Source of the DNA: Notolepis coatsorum
Taxonomy: Eukaryota > Chordata > Actinopteri > Aulopiformes > Paralepididae
DNA: 64,000 nucleotides
Assembly: GCA_963971535.1 (NCBI GenBank)
Contig: OZ020591.1
Coordinates: 16,354,823 to 16,418,822, forward strand
Reading direction: 5' to 3'
Shown: in pieces, positions 11,933-24,202 of the stretch
How the letters are laid out: the number at the start of each line of letters is the position of its first letter
How positions within the stretch are numbered: the first letter of the stretch is position 1
The notes under the pieces: model-generated
The model's input: the letters and a program-made list of their open reading frames with translations, nothing else
What the model was told of the DNA's origin: nothing
The model's database searches: none
Translations under genes and position numbers: made by a program

Positions 11933-14489
11933 ATGGATCTTGTAGCTAAACCGAATGTAACTTCACCTGTTTGGGAACACTTTGGCTTTGAGCCTGATGA
12001 AGAGGGAAAGCCTAAGAATGTAGATGAGGCAGTGTGCCGCATTTGCAGAAAGAAAATAAATGTGATGCGAGGAAACACGACAAATCTGGCATCGCATCTC
12101 AGGACCACTCATCGCCCTGTATATGATGCAATGAAAGGCACCGCATCTACCTCGGGGGGCACCGGCTCGGGACTGCGCCAGTTAGGAGTTGCCGACGCAT
12201 TTGCCAGAGTAACAAAATATAATCGAGACAGCAACAAGTGGCGAGCCCTTACAAAAACTGTAACAGAGTATTTGGTTGCGGAGATGGTGCCCTTCCGGAC
12301 TGTAGATAAGCCGTCATTCAGAGCTATGCTTCAGTCCTTCGACAAACAGTATGAACTGCCAGGCAGAACATATTTTTCGGAGACAGCCATACCAGAAATG
12401 TACTTTAAAGTAAGAAAAGAAGTCGAAGCACAGATAAAAGAAGCGGACTATTTTTCTGTCACAACGGACATGTGGTCCAGTGTAAATATGATGCCCTACA
12501 TGAGCCTCACGGTGCACTGGCTCACTTCCGACTGGGAACTGAAAGCCCAGTGCTTGGAGACCGTTTTCACACCAGAAAGCCATACTAAAGAATATCTGGC
12601 CGAAACCCTTCGCTGCTCATTCCGAGAGTGGTCTCTGGATGAGCGCAAACTGGCTTGTATTACTACCGATAATGGGGCAAATATTATTGCAGCAGTGGGG
12701 GAATTGGGCTGGCAATGGCTAAACTGTTTTGGCCACAATCTTCACCTGGCTGTCACCAATGCGATGACATCAGAGAAGGAGCGCACTGCACGAGCCATGG
12801 GTCTGTGCCGATCATTGGTGACCACGTTTTCTCAGAGCTGGCAGAAGAAAAGAAAACTACGGAAAGAACAGGATGAACTAAAAATGCCCCGAAAAAGCTT
12901 AGTTCTGGTGAGTTAAATAGCCTATATCCATTTAAATTTGTATATTAAATGCTTCTATTAAATGCTTCAGTTTAATTAAATATATATTTGTACGTTAATA
13001 ATAATATTTACATTTATATATTTATAATTACGCATAAATCCTCATCTTGCAACATAAATAGTTACTGTATGAATTTTCATCTCAAAGAACGTATTTGAAA
13101 TAAGTGGCATTGTCGGCCATTTTAGCCAAACTTTTTGGCTAAGTGGACCTTTTACTGCGTATTATACGTCTATTGGCAATAATTATTATTAGAGGCTCCA
13201 TTTTTCGTGGACGAAAAATACACCAGTCTATAGATATAAATTTCCCCGACATAACAGTTATGTCTGGGAAATTTATATCTATAGACTGGTGTATTTTTCG
13301 TCCACGAAAAATGGAGCCTCTAATAATAATTATTGCCAATAGACGTATAATACGCAGTAAAAGGCCCACTTAGCCAAAAAGTTAGGCTAAAATGGCCGAC
13401 AATGCCACTTATTTCAAATATCTTTTACAGCGTATTTTACGTCTATTGGCAATAATTATTATTAGAGGCTCCATTCAGTCTATAGATATCAATTAATTGT
13501 CATCTCAGAATAAATATAAATGGCGTTGTCTGTGTTTTTAGCTTATCTTTTAGAGCTCTTTTACACATTGGGCAATAATATTACTCGTTTTACGACAACA
13601 TCCTTAGCCTCTCGTGTTTTTTTCTATTAAACAGGATTGCCCTACCAGGTGGGGTACGAAGCAAAAGATGGTAGAGCGAGTTTTGGAGCAAGCTCCTGCT
13701 ATTCGTAGAGTGCTAGTGGACGACCGACGCCATGCACATTTGATACCGACTTGGCAGGACATAGCGGTCCTTGAATCTGTCAATGCGGCACTCAAACCGG
13801 TGCAAGACTTCACTGATGCACTGTCAGCAGAGAAAACAGTCACTGCGTCTGCTGTCAAACCGGTCTTGGACCTTTTAACAACAGATCTGCTGCTGCCAGC
13901 CCAGGAAGACACGGAACTGACTTCCCGTATTAAACGGAAAATGGCAGAGATCCTAAAGAATAAATACAAGCTACCCGCAACACAGAAGCTACTTGAAAAG
14001 GCCTCGTTTCTCGATCCCCGGTACAAGACCAGCACACCCAGTGAGGAACTGACAGATGCGCTCTTGGAGGAGATGATGGAAATCCCAGAACAGGATGATG
14101 CAGCTGCGCAGCCAAGACCCAGTACGCCGCCAACAGCGGGAAAAAGGAAACTGGCAGACCTCCTCGGGAAAAAAAGAAACCAGGCAGCGCAGTCAACGCC
14201 TATTCCAAAGAGACTCCGTGCTGACGCAGAGTTGACCAAATATGTACAAGAGGAAGCCATGAACTCCCATTCGGATCCTCTTGCATGGTGGCGCGACAAC
14301 CAGTCCCGATACCCACTACTTTCAAAGATTGCCAGAAAGTACATGGCAGTATGCGCCACCAGCACTGCATCCGAGCGGGTGTTCAGTGCAGCGGGGAATG
14401 TTGTCACCCCATTGAGAGCATCTCTCAAACCCGACAATGTGAATATGTTGGTTTTTCTTGCGAGGAATGCCAAGTCGCAAATAGGATGA
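11933..14489 (+). CDS. hAT-B transposase, BED zinc finger and hAT dimerisation domain (two exons)
   Basis: Exon 1 runs 11933-12907 and exon 2 runs 13635-14489. The donor CTG|GTGAGT and acceptor AAACAG|GATTGC join in phase 0 to give KSLVLDCPTRWG, the expected hAT junction. The ATG at 11933 opens with the segment aligned to other BED transposases (PVWEHFGF). An in-frame ATG at 11885 would add 16 residues. The N-terminus is a BED finger (CRIC, then HLRTTH). The catalytic core shows TTDMWSS, ITTDNGANI and CFGHNLHLAV. Exon 2 carries DPLAWW, the catalytic Glu in TASERVFSAAG, and the C-terminal dimerisation segment. The product is about 610 residues with no stops or frameshifts. In this family the enzyme binds the terminal repeats and cuts and pastes the element in the nucleus. 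Confidence 0.9.
13092..13420. repeat. 329-bp near-perfect palindrome in the hAT-B intron
   Basis: The sequence from TATTTGAAATAAGTGG (13092) to CCACTTATTTCAAATA (13420) reads almost the same on both strands. The centre is at base 13256 within GACATAACAGTTATGTC. Both strands therefore give the same 76-codon ORF, which is an artefact. A partial third copy of one arm follows at about 13433-13500. This is a foldback or palindromic MITE inside the transposase intron. Its transcript could form a long hairpin. Confidence 0.93.
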
Positions 14490-14518
14490 GTCACTAAGGC
14501 CTTTGGAGAGAGCTGGGG

Positions 14519-14749
14519 AATGTGCACTTTATTTGTATTTTATAACTGTTTCTGTTATATGCACATTTAGTTTACAATTTGTTCTGTGTTCTTGCAGTTG
14601 CAAGCGCTTGTATTATTTCATTATTGTTTTGTTTTTTAAACAGTGGGCCCTTTACAATGAATGTGCACTTTATTTGTATTTTATAACTGTTTCTGTTATA
14701 TGCACATTTAGTTTACAATTTGTTCTGTGTTCTTGCAGTTGCAAGCGTC
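14519..14749. repeat. Tandem duplication of ~90 bp in the hAT-B 3' untranslated region
   Basis: The segment beginning AATGTGCACTTTATTTG and ending GCAGTTGCAAGCG occurs at 14519-14608 and 14660-14749. About 50 bp separate the copies. An AATAAA polyadenylation signal follows the second copy near 14750. Confidence 0.9.
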
Positions 14750-15596
14750 AATAAACAGTGTTCAGTACTATGTTGTCTGTGTTTCACTTTCAATAACGAA
14801 TGCGTGCTTGCCGAATCCCAAACAATATTCATGCTGCAAAGTCATCCTCTAAAGATAGACATGTAGACTAGAGGCAGGCTATATGCTATAAAGAGTAGAC
14901 TATACTTTATATATAAAAAAAAAAAAAAAAAAAAAAAATCATTCCAATTTTTTTTTTGCGGTTAATACCGCGCGGTATGAAATATTACGCAAATTTGTGC
15001 GGTAAGGAAAATATCAATACCGCGGCAGCTCTACGTGACTCCCTTGACTTCCGATTCCCTTATTGATACCACGTGTTTCCGTCCGACGTCACGTATGACG
15101 TAACGCCGCACGCAAGTTTGTTTTGGAACGGAGCGATCATGGCTGCAAGAAAAAGACGTTCCAAAGCATGGCTTCACTTTACCAAAGTAGATGAAAACAG
15201 CGCAAGTTGCAGCATTTGCAAAACGACCATTTCACATAAGGGGGGAAATACAAGTAACATGCTAAAGCATTTATCAACACGGCATGCCCTTAACGTGCTG
15301 GAAGAATGTCATGTTTTTGATGTCCTGCGGACGAGTGCTGCTGCTGCTGCATCTACCTCCGTTACCGAAGGTACAATGCATTATTATTATAATAACGTTA
15401 GCGCCATGCATGCAAACAAAACCTAAATGAAAAACGAATGCTTTCATCATCATCATCATCACTGTATAAATATTCTCCGATTTCAGATGATGACAATCAG
15501 AGTGTATCTAGTGCGGCCAGTGGTTCTCGCAAACCTCAGGAAACCCCTTTCACTTTGGCACAGCGGGGTAAACTCACGCAAGAAAAAGAAAATACC

Positions 15597-16587
15597 GATA
15601 TTTATCCGATACCAGTGCATAAAAAAAAAGAAATAAAAAATATTATATAAATTATATTTTTTTTTTTTTTTTTTTACGGATACTGTTATACTGTGTTTTA
15701 GTAATAACTAGAAAGTAATGGTATTTATTCAACAACAGGTGATTGTATAGATTTGTATTAGTATCATTAATCAATGAGTATGGGCTACAGCACTGCAGAT
15801 ATACCCTACTCCAATGATCCACACGGACATTAAACGGTGTTGCACTCGGTACTCAGTGGCTCTGCAGATATACCCTATTCAGTCTGTAAGCTAGTGGCAG
15901 ATAGAACGTTCATGTTGTGATTTTTGATGCAAAATAAATATTCAACATTCTCTTTTGAAACTCCGCCTCAGACTCTTATCCTTTGGCACTTGCTGTACTT
16001 TGCTTGCAGGTCTGCAGCCATTATTGCTGGATTATGCACCAACTTTAGACACGGTAACGTTATCAAGCTAAGCTAACTGACCTAGCTTGTCTTCCCGCAT
16101 TGACATTTGATAACGTTAGTAATAGTCAGCTAACGCTAGTCCGTAGCTACTTAACTTAAATACAATTCACTGTGGGTGCATTATTGTTGATAGACGGTCA
16201 CGGACAGTGTTAGGTCCTGGAGAAAGGACAGGCGATCATCTGATTTGATGTAACGTTAAAGCGGATGTTGTTCCAACTAGCTATCTTTCCAGCTAATGCT
16301 ATCATAACACCAGCCAAACACATCCCGATTCCCGTCCGAGCTCCCCGTCACACCGCACTGTCGGGGACAATGGAATTTAAGAAAGTATCTGCTGTTAAAA
16401 TGACACAGCATCACACTTTAAAACATGTTCATTTTATAATCCTCACTCTCCGCAGGACTCGGCAGGAGATAAATTACATCATGGGATCGGAGGCTAGAAT
16501 TTACGTGTACTCGCCGATACCGATACCAGCATTTTAGGCAGTATCGGCGGCATTTCCGATACTGGTATCGGTATCGGAACAACTCTA
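15597..16587. mobile_element. Probable non-autonomous hAT insertion or remnant in hAT-A exon 2
   Basis: The right end (near 16500-16587) carries CCGATACCGATACCAGC and TATCGGTATCGGAACAACTC and stops at CTA, like the TAGAG/TAGGG hAT ends here. The left side has a short CCGATATTTATCCGATACC segment at 15595-15613, but no clean terminus or TSD. It breaks the hAT-A transposase after KLTQ. The interior has poly-A and poly-T runs and no coding region. Confidence 0.45.
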
Positions 16588-18252
16588 CTTGTTATGTCAT
16601 GTCAGCCTCCGTGTGTGTGTGTATCTGTGGCTGTTTGCCTACGTTTTTGAGACAACAAGTACATGGTGAATATGTTCGGGTGATGCTGTAGCACACACGC
16701 TGTGAGGCCTGAGTTGATCCGTGAAGAGTTTCTAATTTAATTTAATTTAGGCAGGCAACTCATGTGTTAGTTGTTTTTACTTTTAACGTTTATTTATACA
16801 GGTAGGTAAGTTATTGATAACGAATTCTCTTTTGCAACAACGACCTGTTCAATAGATTCAATTAGTTTAAGAGAATCTCAAATAAATTATTTTATTTACA
16901 GTAAGTGTGTAGTTAAAAAAAAGTACAGTTTTTGTATTTTTCTGACATGGGGGGCTCAACAATAAAAGGACAATCAGAAATGTCAAGTTGCATGTTGTTA
17001 TTCTACCAGCTTAGTTCTGTTGCATTCCCACAATGTTCTGTAGGGAGATGACAAAGGCTCTCAACCCCAAATATAACCCCCCATCCAGAGAGAGTTTAAC
17101 CAACCGCCTGATCCCTGCATGGTATAACGTTGAGAAGGGCAATTTCATAAAGGATGTAACGAAGACAGCCATCACGGCTGATGGATGGACAAGCTTTAGT
17201 CAGGACCACTACCTCACAGTAACAGTGCATTACGTCAAGGAAGGCAAGATAAAGGAGAAGGTCCTCAAAACAAAAGCGGTGTACCAAGCACAGACAGGGA
17301 CAGTTGTGGCTGAGGAGATTGATGGGATCCTGGAGGAGTTTGGAGTTAGAGAGAAGGTTGTGGCAGCCACCGTGGATAACGCATCCAACATGGATGTAGC
17401 TGTGAAAAGGCTACACATCATCAAGTTGGGATGTTTCGCCCACACACTGAACCTAGGAGCACAGAAGCTCTATACTTGCACTGCAGTTTCCAAATGGGCG
17501 GCAAGGATCCGTGCCGTGGTCGTATGGATGAAGAGATCCCACATGGCCAAAATTGTCCTCAAGGAGAAGCAGCAACTTCTCAGTAAGAATACATTTCAGT
17601 ACTACTTTACTTTTAGATTATAGCCAACATGCATTGATACGTTAACACTGACATGATGATAAATGAACAGATGGTACATGAATACAAATAACAAATTAAT
17701 GGTAATATAATATTGTTTATTGTTATATAACTGATGATGTGCTAATATAGATGTGTGTTGGCCTTTCAGACCTGCCCCAGCACATGCTCATCTTGGATGT
17801 GAAGACACAGTGGAATTCTCTCTTTTTAATGATTGAGAGATTCTTCAAGCAGTTCCCCGCCATCCAAGCTGCAGCTATGGACCCACGGCTAAGAAAGTCG
17901 ATGGAGAAGGACAGGTAAGGGGGCGGGAGATTATGTGAATAATTCAATATGGCTCATTTAAAACTGGGTGGATTAGTAAAGTCATCAGAAGGATTGTTTT
18001 AGTTTGTTTAAGCAATATAATTATTTATATTGCAGACTGAACAAAATAGACAATGAGGACTTCAGGAAGGCAGAGGAGTTTGTACAGCTGATGCGTGTGC
18101 TGTACACGTTAGGCCTGGGCGGTATGCTTTTTTTCATACCGTTATACCTTCATGACGTCATACCCCGGTGCACGGTATTTGACGGTATGACTCTCATTCA
18201 TCAGCGGGGGGGGGGGTGGCGGCGCAGCTAAATATATACTCGTTATTATCAC

Positions 18253-19598
18253 TGTTACAAAGGATCAGATTAAACCGAATATATATATTTATTGATTGAT
18301 ATATATTGCATAGTATTTGTATATCGTTTGATATCCCTTGTATATTCCTTGTACATATACACGGAATATCCCTTTAGACCAGACCATAATATTTCATTCT
18401 CCTATTGGACAGCGGTCCACAGGCGCCAGAGCCATGCCTCCGGAGTCAGGTTCAAAGTCACCGTCAAGACATGTCTGTGCATGCCCGGCCTTGCCCAGGG
18501 ATACGAGACAGGAATAGAGCTGGTACTAGTTTGTTCACCTAGCGTATAAATACGGCGCAGGTGAATACAGAAGCACTTAGTCAGAAGTCAAGAGTTACCC
18601 AATAAGTTGAAGCCTCACCCACGATACTCCGTGCGGTGAAGTATGGCCTGTTTGGCCCCAAAATAGAGCATTGAGACCGCGTGCGAATTAATAACTGAAT
18701 TGTCAGAGTTTGGCGCTATACCGTCGAGTGCGACATATTTCTATTAAGTCAGTAATAGTCTATTTGTGTATAGTGTATCGTGCGGCTAAAGTTCTACAGT
18801 GACCAGCATCACCAAGGCTTCCTCGTATCAGCTAGAGTGCTTATCCAGGCTGGGCTGCTTTCATGGCGCTTTCACCCGAGGAGACCTAGACGAGAACCGT
18901 GTGGACATGTACACTGGATTAATCTACCCGACGACTACATAGCCCTTTGCGGCTGGATTATATTTGCTTTGGTCCTGTGATTTATGGAGCGGAGAATCGC
19001 CGACGCCTACACGTGTTGGATTTACCCTGTGAGGAGCCAGGTCGAGTCGGCGCCTCAGAGAGCCTGAGGCCGGCTAGCTTTCTTCACTGTGGAGCTACAG
19101 TCTACGGAGAACAGCTGTATTCGTCTGTGGATCAAGAGGCTATTGCACCGTCTCCTGTACTTGGAGTCTCCTTAGTCATCGTTGACCAGACTCTCTACTA
19201 CCGACAGATCCTCTACCCCTGCTGGCTTACAACCGGGGGGACCCTTCAGTATCTCCCGCTATATATTACTAGTGTACCATAGATATAATTCCCTAAGATT
19301 CAGGTTGTATAATTACCTCCTGCGTAACCAGAGAATGGACATTCATTATTGATTTGCCTACGCACATTCCTTTGCCTTATAAGCGCATCCAAAGTATAAT
19401 AAGAGAAGTATATTATGTACCTTTTGCTGCAATAAATACTTGATTATACCTTTGTGTGGAACCGATTCAATGTGGGAAGTGTTCATCATATTTATATATC
19501 ATGTACTGTATGGCCAGTAATTAAAGTACATAAAGCGGTAGTGGTTTAATGATACCATACTTATCAATACAGTCAGGGAATTGTACCCCTCAGTTACA
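18253..19598 (+). mobile_element. Solo LTR of a BEL/Pao retrotransposon inside hAT-C
   Basis: The segment starts TGTTACAAAGGATCAGATTA and ends GTACCCCTCAGTTACA, with the 5-bp TSD ATCAC at 18248-18252 and 19599-19603. Its ends match the LTRs of the full BEL element at 44280-54653 in reverse orientation, including ATTAAACCGAATATATATAT and the repeated CCTTGTATATTCCTTGTAC segment. Interior matches include TGCCCGGCCTTGCC-like GC-rich DNA that I did not align in full. A solo LTR arises when the two LTRs of a full element recombine. BEL/Pao elements generate 5-bp TSDs. Confidence 0.88.
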
Positions 19599-20461
19599 AT
19601 CACCATACATAACGCTTGCTTAAATTGAAACACGTTGAGATTAGGGCCGTTCTTTCGACCTGAAACCTCGAGGTAAACAAATCACAGAAGGTAGCCACTG
19701 CCGCCTGCCGGCACCATCCAGGTATCGACGTGAGTTAACGGTAGCTAGTTAGCCCGGCCGGCAGCCCGGCACCATGTATCAACGTGAGCCAGTTGCATTA
19801 GGATTAAAAAATGTCAACACTCACTCACCCCGTTTTATATTACATTCCCAAAGAAGTGCCTCCGTCTCTCGTAGTCTCGTTGTGCTCGATGAAGTCACTG
19901 GTGGCGAGTCGACTCATGGCCCGAGGGTTTTGCTTAAATCCAAACAGACTGCAGTCCTTTAATTGTCCAAATGCGAGAGAGCTCATCGTGGGCTGGAGTG
20001 ACGGTGGTTAACTTCGACGCTTCATCGTTCAATAACATCATATTATTAATATTATTATTGCTTAAGCTTTAGCAGCTGCTCAGAGTTAGAGGAAATGCAT
20101 ACAGGTAGGTTAGTGTGATGCACATCTGTGTTCTCCTCACGTGACTCACAATAGCCAATCAATCATTAGGAAACAGAGTTTGTCGCTTGTGACGTGGGAA
20201 GCACGCAAAGTGCAATTAAATACATTATAGAATAACGTAAATGTATTTGCTGATATATTTAAATTGTTACATAATGCACAGTGTACATAATAATAATATA
20301 GGTCTTTCTTAAATCATCCCTGTTGTAATAAATTAGTTTCATTTTAAATTTGTCCCCGTTGTAATACATTTGTAATTTTTCCATCAATAAAACAGTTACA
20401 ACTTCTATATGTTTCAGATAACTTTATTTACACACATGCACACAAATGCTCTCAACGGATA

Positions 20462-20720
20462 ACTTAAACTTAGGCCCTAATTAAATATGAAAACAATAAA
20501 TAAATGGCATAAATGTTCTTCTCAACAGAGAATGAAAATGACTTGCATAAGGGCAGAAAATAGTACAAATGGCACTTTTGGCTGAACAATATAGAAAAAT
20601 AGGGCCAGCCTATACAAATAAAAAGGCTGAATAACTTAAACTTAGGCCCTAATTAAATATGAAAACAATAAATAAATGGCATAAATGTTCTCAACGGAGA
20701 ATGAAAATAAGGGGAATAAA
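20462..20720. repeat. Direct duplication in the hAT-C 3' region
   Basis: A ~65-bp segment (ACTTAGGCCCTAATTAAATA then GAAAACAATAAATAAATGGC) appears at about 20462-20540 and again at about 20636-20708, about 177 bp apart. The copies differ by small indels near AATGTTCTTCTCAACAGAG/AATGTTCTCAACGGAG. Confidence 0.85.
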
Positions 20721-20904
20721 CTTTTTATAAAACTTAAAATAATTTAGGCTATAAGGAGGACAGCTTAACTAAAAAGGATTAATATAATAACTTCAACAAA
20801 AAACCTGTAATAAGCCTACAAGCATGGCATATGGTTTGTACTGTAGCCGTCTAGCCGAATATGAAATGGCTAATCAATTTCACATTTATCTCGCGGACCT
20901 GTCC

Positions 20905-21809
20905 TCAACCTATAGGTTCTTTGCTAAAAAGACAAGCATATTCCTCTGGCTTTAGTTGTGTGCGATGGGGTGTCACCGTGTTCCCTGCGGTGCTGAAAAT
21001 ACGCTCAGACGCTGCACTTGACGCACATCTGCAGAGGTATTTGCGCGCCACCATGGACAGCAACGGTAAGCGTGTCTCGTTTAACTTCCACCACTGAAGT
21101 GGGTTTTCCCCGTGTCGATTGTGTCCTCCTGTGTGTACACGACCAGCTCTGCGTGTGCTCGCTCCACTACAGTGAGGACTGGTCTCGCTGCAACCGCTCT
21201 CCTTGCCAGCAGACTGGCCAACGTGGCTTTCTTCTTCTTGGCGGGCTGCTCTTCTCCCGCATCTTGTTGCGCACTCTCTCCTTCCTCCACTCTGATTTGA
21301 ACTTGACTCCTTCCCAGCACTATCATCTCCGTCTCAATCTCCCGTTTTGTCTCATCCACATCATTGCTGTAATATTCACGGTAGCGGGGGTCTACAAAGG
21401 TGCAGTTTCGCATCAGTTTTTGCACAGAGGCATTGTCATATTTGGCGTCCAGCTTTGCCAACATCCCCGACTTCAGCTGAGCGGTTAACTCCACATCACT
21501 TTCCGATGGAGCCAGAATGTCCTCCTTTAGGAGTTGTAGAATGGGGAGGATGGATGAGCTGGTCACATACGCTTCACCCGACAGCGCATCTGTGAATGTG
21601 CTCACTGGTTCCAGTCCCGCGTTGACCGCTTTAAGGACATCAATGTCTTGCCATGTCAGGTGGTTTGTTGCCCGTCTGTCATCTGCCAGCACCTGTCGAA
21701 TGGCTCGAGCTTGCTCAATTATCCGAGCAATCATCTGTTGCTTCGAACCCCAGCGAGTAGGGCAGTCCTGCACATGGAAATATAGTATTCATATTTAATA
21801 ATGGCCGAA

Positions 21810-21846
<37 letters not shown>

Positions 21847-23030
21847 GCCTAATAATAAACGCTAATAATAGAAGCATTTATAGTTACAGCAAGCAAGCAT
21901 GTAAGCTATAAATTATAATTATTAATAACTAATAGAGGTGTATCCTTATTTACCTAACCTAAGCAAAAGACAGGATAGCCTATCATTTGGATAGAATAAT
22001 GATTTGCCAACTAAGCTTACCGTTATGAGACTATGCTCAGGTAGTCCCAACTCTTGCTGCTTTTTCGTTAGTTCCCTCTTTCGTGGCCAGCTGTGGGAGA
22101 AGGCGGCTATGATGGTCCGGCATACTCTAAATGCCCTATCAGTCTTATTCTTCTGGTCTGCCAGTGAATTGGTTACAGCCAGGTTAAGGTTGTGCCCAAA
22201 ACAATTGAGCCACGGCCACTTAAGGTTTTTTGTTACTGCAGCCTGGATGTTTGCTGCGTTGTCGGTGGTTATGGCCGACAGTTTATTATCATCCAAACCC
22301 CAATTTGTGAGTGCATCGCTGAGGGCTTCACTGATGTTGTCGGCTGTGTGATTTTCTGGGAAAAAGCTGGTTTGAAGGCATTTTGATCCCAGTTCCCAGT
22401 CGGACGTTATGAAGTGCGCCGTCAAAGACATGTAGGGTACCATGTTTTGTGATGACCACATGTCTGTTGTCAACGCATAGTTGCCTGCCCCCATCACAAG
22501 CGATTTCACTTCTTCCCGAACTTTATTGTACAGGTTGGGTATTGCTTTTTGTGAGAAATATTTTCGTCCTGGTAATTCATACTGGGGATCCAACGTGTTG
22601 ACCATATCGCGGAAAGCATGTTTCTCAACGGTATGAAATGATACCATATCTTTAGCAATATATCTGGTTACTGCCTCTGTGCACGTTTTCCACTTGTCGC
22701 TATCTTTTTTGTATTTGATTGATTTTGCAAAAGCACCCGATATTGTTGGTTGACCCGTTGTCGACTTGGCTGCGGTAACGTTGCTCCTTGATGACGATGG
22801 CTTCAGTTTTGATGCAGTTATAGGGTGGTGTACTTTGAGGTGTGAACGGAGGTTTGATGTGTTACCCTCTTTTGCTACAACAGTCTTCTTGCAAATAATA
22901 CACACAGCTTCGTTGGGGTTGACTGGCTCACCTTTTTCATTCGGAGTGAATCCAAAATAGTCCCAAACGGGCGCAGAAGAATTTTTTTTTTAACCAATTC
23001 TCCGCATTCGGGGCCGCCACATGCTGCCAT
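20905..23030 (-). pseudogene. hAT-C transposase, two exons, with two single-base frame breaks
   Basis: Exon 1 reads from ATG at 23030 down to 22021 and exon 2 from 21767 down to the stop at 20905-20907. The junction ACG|GTAAGC to GTGCAG|GACTGC gives SLITDCPTRWGS. The BED finger (CIICKKT, HLKVHH) and core motifs TTDMWSSQNM, ITTDNAANI and CFGHNLNLAV are present. Two single-base losses break it. One is in a run of ten A's (22982-22991), between the start codon and the BED domain. The other is in a G run near 21107, just before the WWKLNETRLPLLS segment. Past that point the frame continues to ASSAASERIFSTAGNTVTP and the end. Both are in homopolymers, so sequencing error is possible. Otherwise the gene is complete. 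Confidence 0.87.
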
Positions 23031-24202
23031 CTTGCTCACTCAGCTCAGCTCTGTGCGGGAAATACGGACCGCCTCCCCTGCCCTCTGCTGGCCGTGCTGT
23101 GTGTGTGTGTGCACGCACTTCAACTCGCACTTCAACCAAATCGAAAGTTAACTCCGTTTCACTAATGGAAACCGAAACCCAATGCCGTCCCTGTATAAAC
23201 TCTGTTTCAGTGGAAATAGAAACTTAACCCAAACTCTGATTTTGACGGTGTTGAAAATCAATACCGTCGGTATTGCGAAATACCCCGGTATACCTTAATA
23301 CCGTCATACCGCCCAAGCCTAGTACACGTCCACACTCTGTGTCTCCAGTGACAAAAGTCCAACCTGTGGCCAGATTCTTCCCATCCTCCAGAAGTTGCAG
23401 GAACATTTTACAGTCCAGGTGGAGGACTCCACATTCGTGAGGAGCATCAAGGAGTTGGTTTGGACCGATCTCTCCAAACGCTACAAGGTACAGTGACTGA
23501 CATTTATTCATTAATCACGAATATGACGAATAACCACAGATACTAAAGGATATTCACATTCAGTCACATTTTCCCCCCTAATTTTGTGTTATACATGTCC
23601 TCCATTTTAAACTTAAGGATGCCGATGTCCAGACCTTCCTGGAGGAGTCCACAGTGATGGACCCCAGGTTTAAATCCAAAATGGATAGGGATGCCATCTG
23701 GGACAGGGTGAGGGAAGCAGCAGTGGCAGCAAATACGACAGAGGCAGCCGCAGTCACAGAAGAGGTATTTGAATTTGACAATCCCTTTGATTGTAGCACA
23801 TTTCTATTGTGGTACCTTTCCACTCTGGGCTCTGGTTCTGTGGTACTTAAATGGTGAATTTCTTATCAAGCTATCAGAGCAAGAGACACAGACACACAGT
23901 GATGATGAGGAAGAAGAGGAGGAGAGGGAAGAAGAAGAAGAAAACTATGTAAGCTTAGCTCATTGTGATGATCATAGATGGCATGGATTAAAATATTAAA
24001 CTTCAAACTAAATCATTTGGTTATGGTCCATTTAATTTCAGACTCCCCCCGTAAAGCAATACAAGACAGCCTTGGCGGAACTGTTTGCAGAGGAGGACAG
24101 AGAGCTGCAGACAACAGTACAACAGCACACCCTGTCCATCGCAGAGAGAGTGGATCAAGAAGTCCAGCTGTACAAATGCCTGGCTTCCATCCCCATATCA
24201 GG

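Larger units (their letters stand above)
11618..15033 (+). mobile_element. hAT-B: 3.4-kb hAT transposon with intact-looking transposase
   Basis: The termini are TAGAGCTGCCGCGGT on both ends. The identical octamer CGTGACTC flanks the element at 11610-11617 and 15034-15041. It is inserted in the 5' region of hAT-A. It carries a two-exon transposase, a large foldback in the intron, a tandemly duplicated 3' untranslated segment, AT-rich tracts at 11700-11800 and an A run at 14918-14938. It has every part an autonomous element needs, although activity cannot be judged from sequence alone. Confidence 0.93.
18110..23321 (-). mobile_element. hAT-C: 5.2-kb hAT transposon inserted in a hAT-A exon
   Basis: The termini are TAGGCCTGGGCGGTATG on the left and, as reverse complement, TAGGCTTGGGCGGTATGACG on the right. 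The identical octamer GTACACGT lies at 18102-18109 and 23322-23329. It interrupts the hAT-A transposase reading frame at LYT. It encodes its own transposase on the minus strand and contains a BEL-type solo LTR at 18253-19598. A second relative is the fragment at 10407. Confidence 0.94.

Noticed and set aside
13139-13373. Identical 76-codon ORFs on both strands
   Set aside because: They arise from the palindrome and are not genes.
13604-14527. 307-codon minus-strand ORF
   Set aside because: It is the antisense of hAT-B transposase exon 2, whose sense frame has clear hAT motifs.
21018-21488. 156-codon plus-strand ORF
   Set aside because: It lies antisense to the hAT-C transposase second exon and is a shadow.
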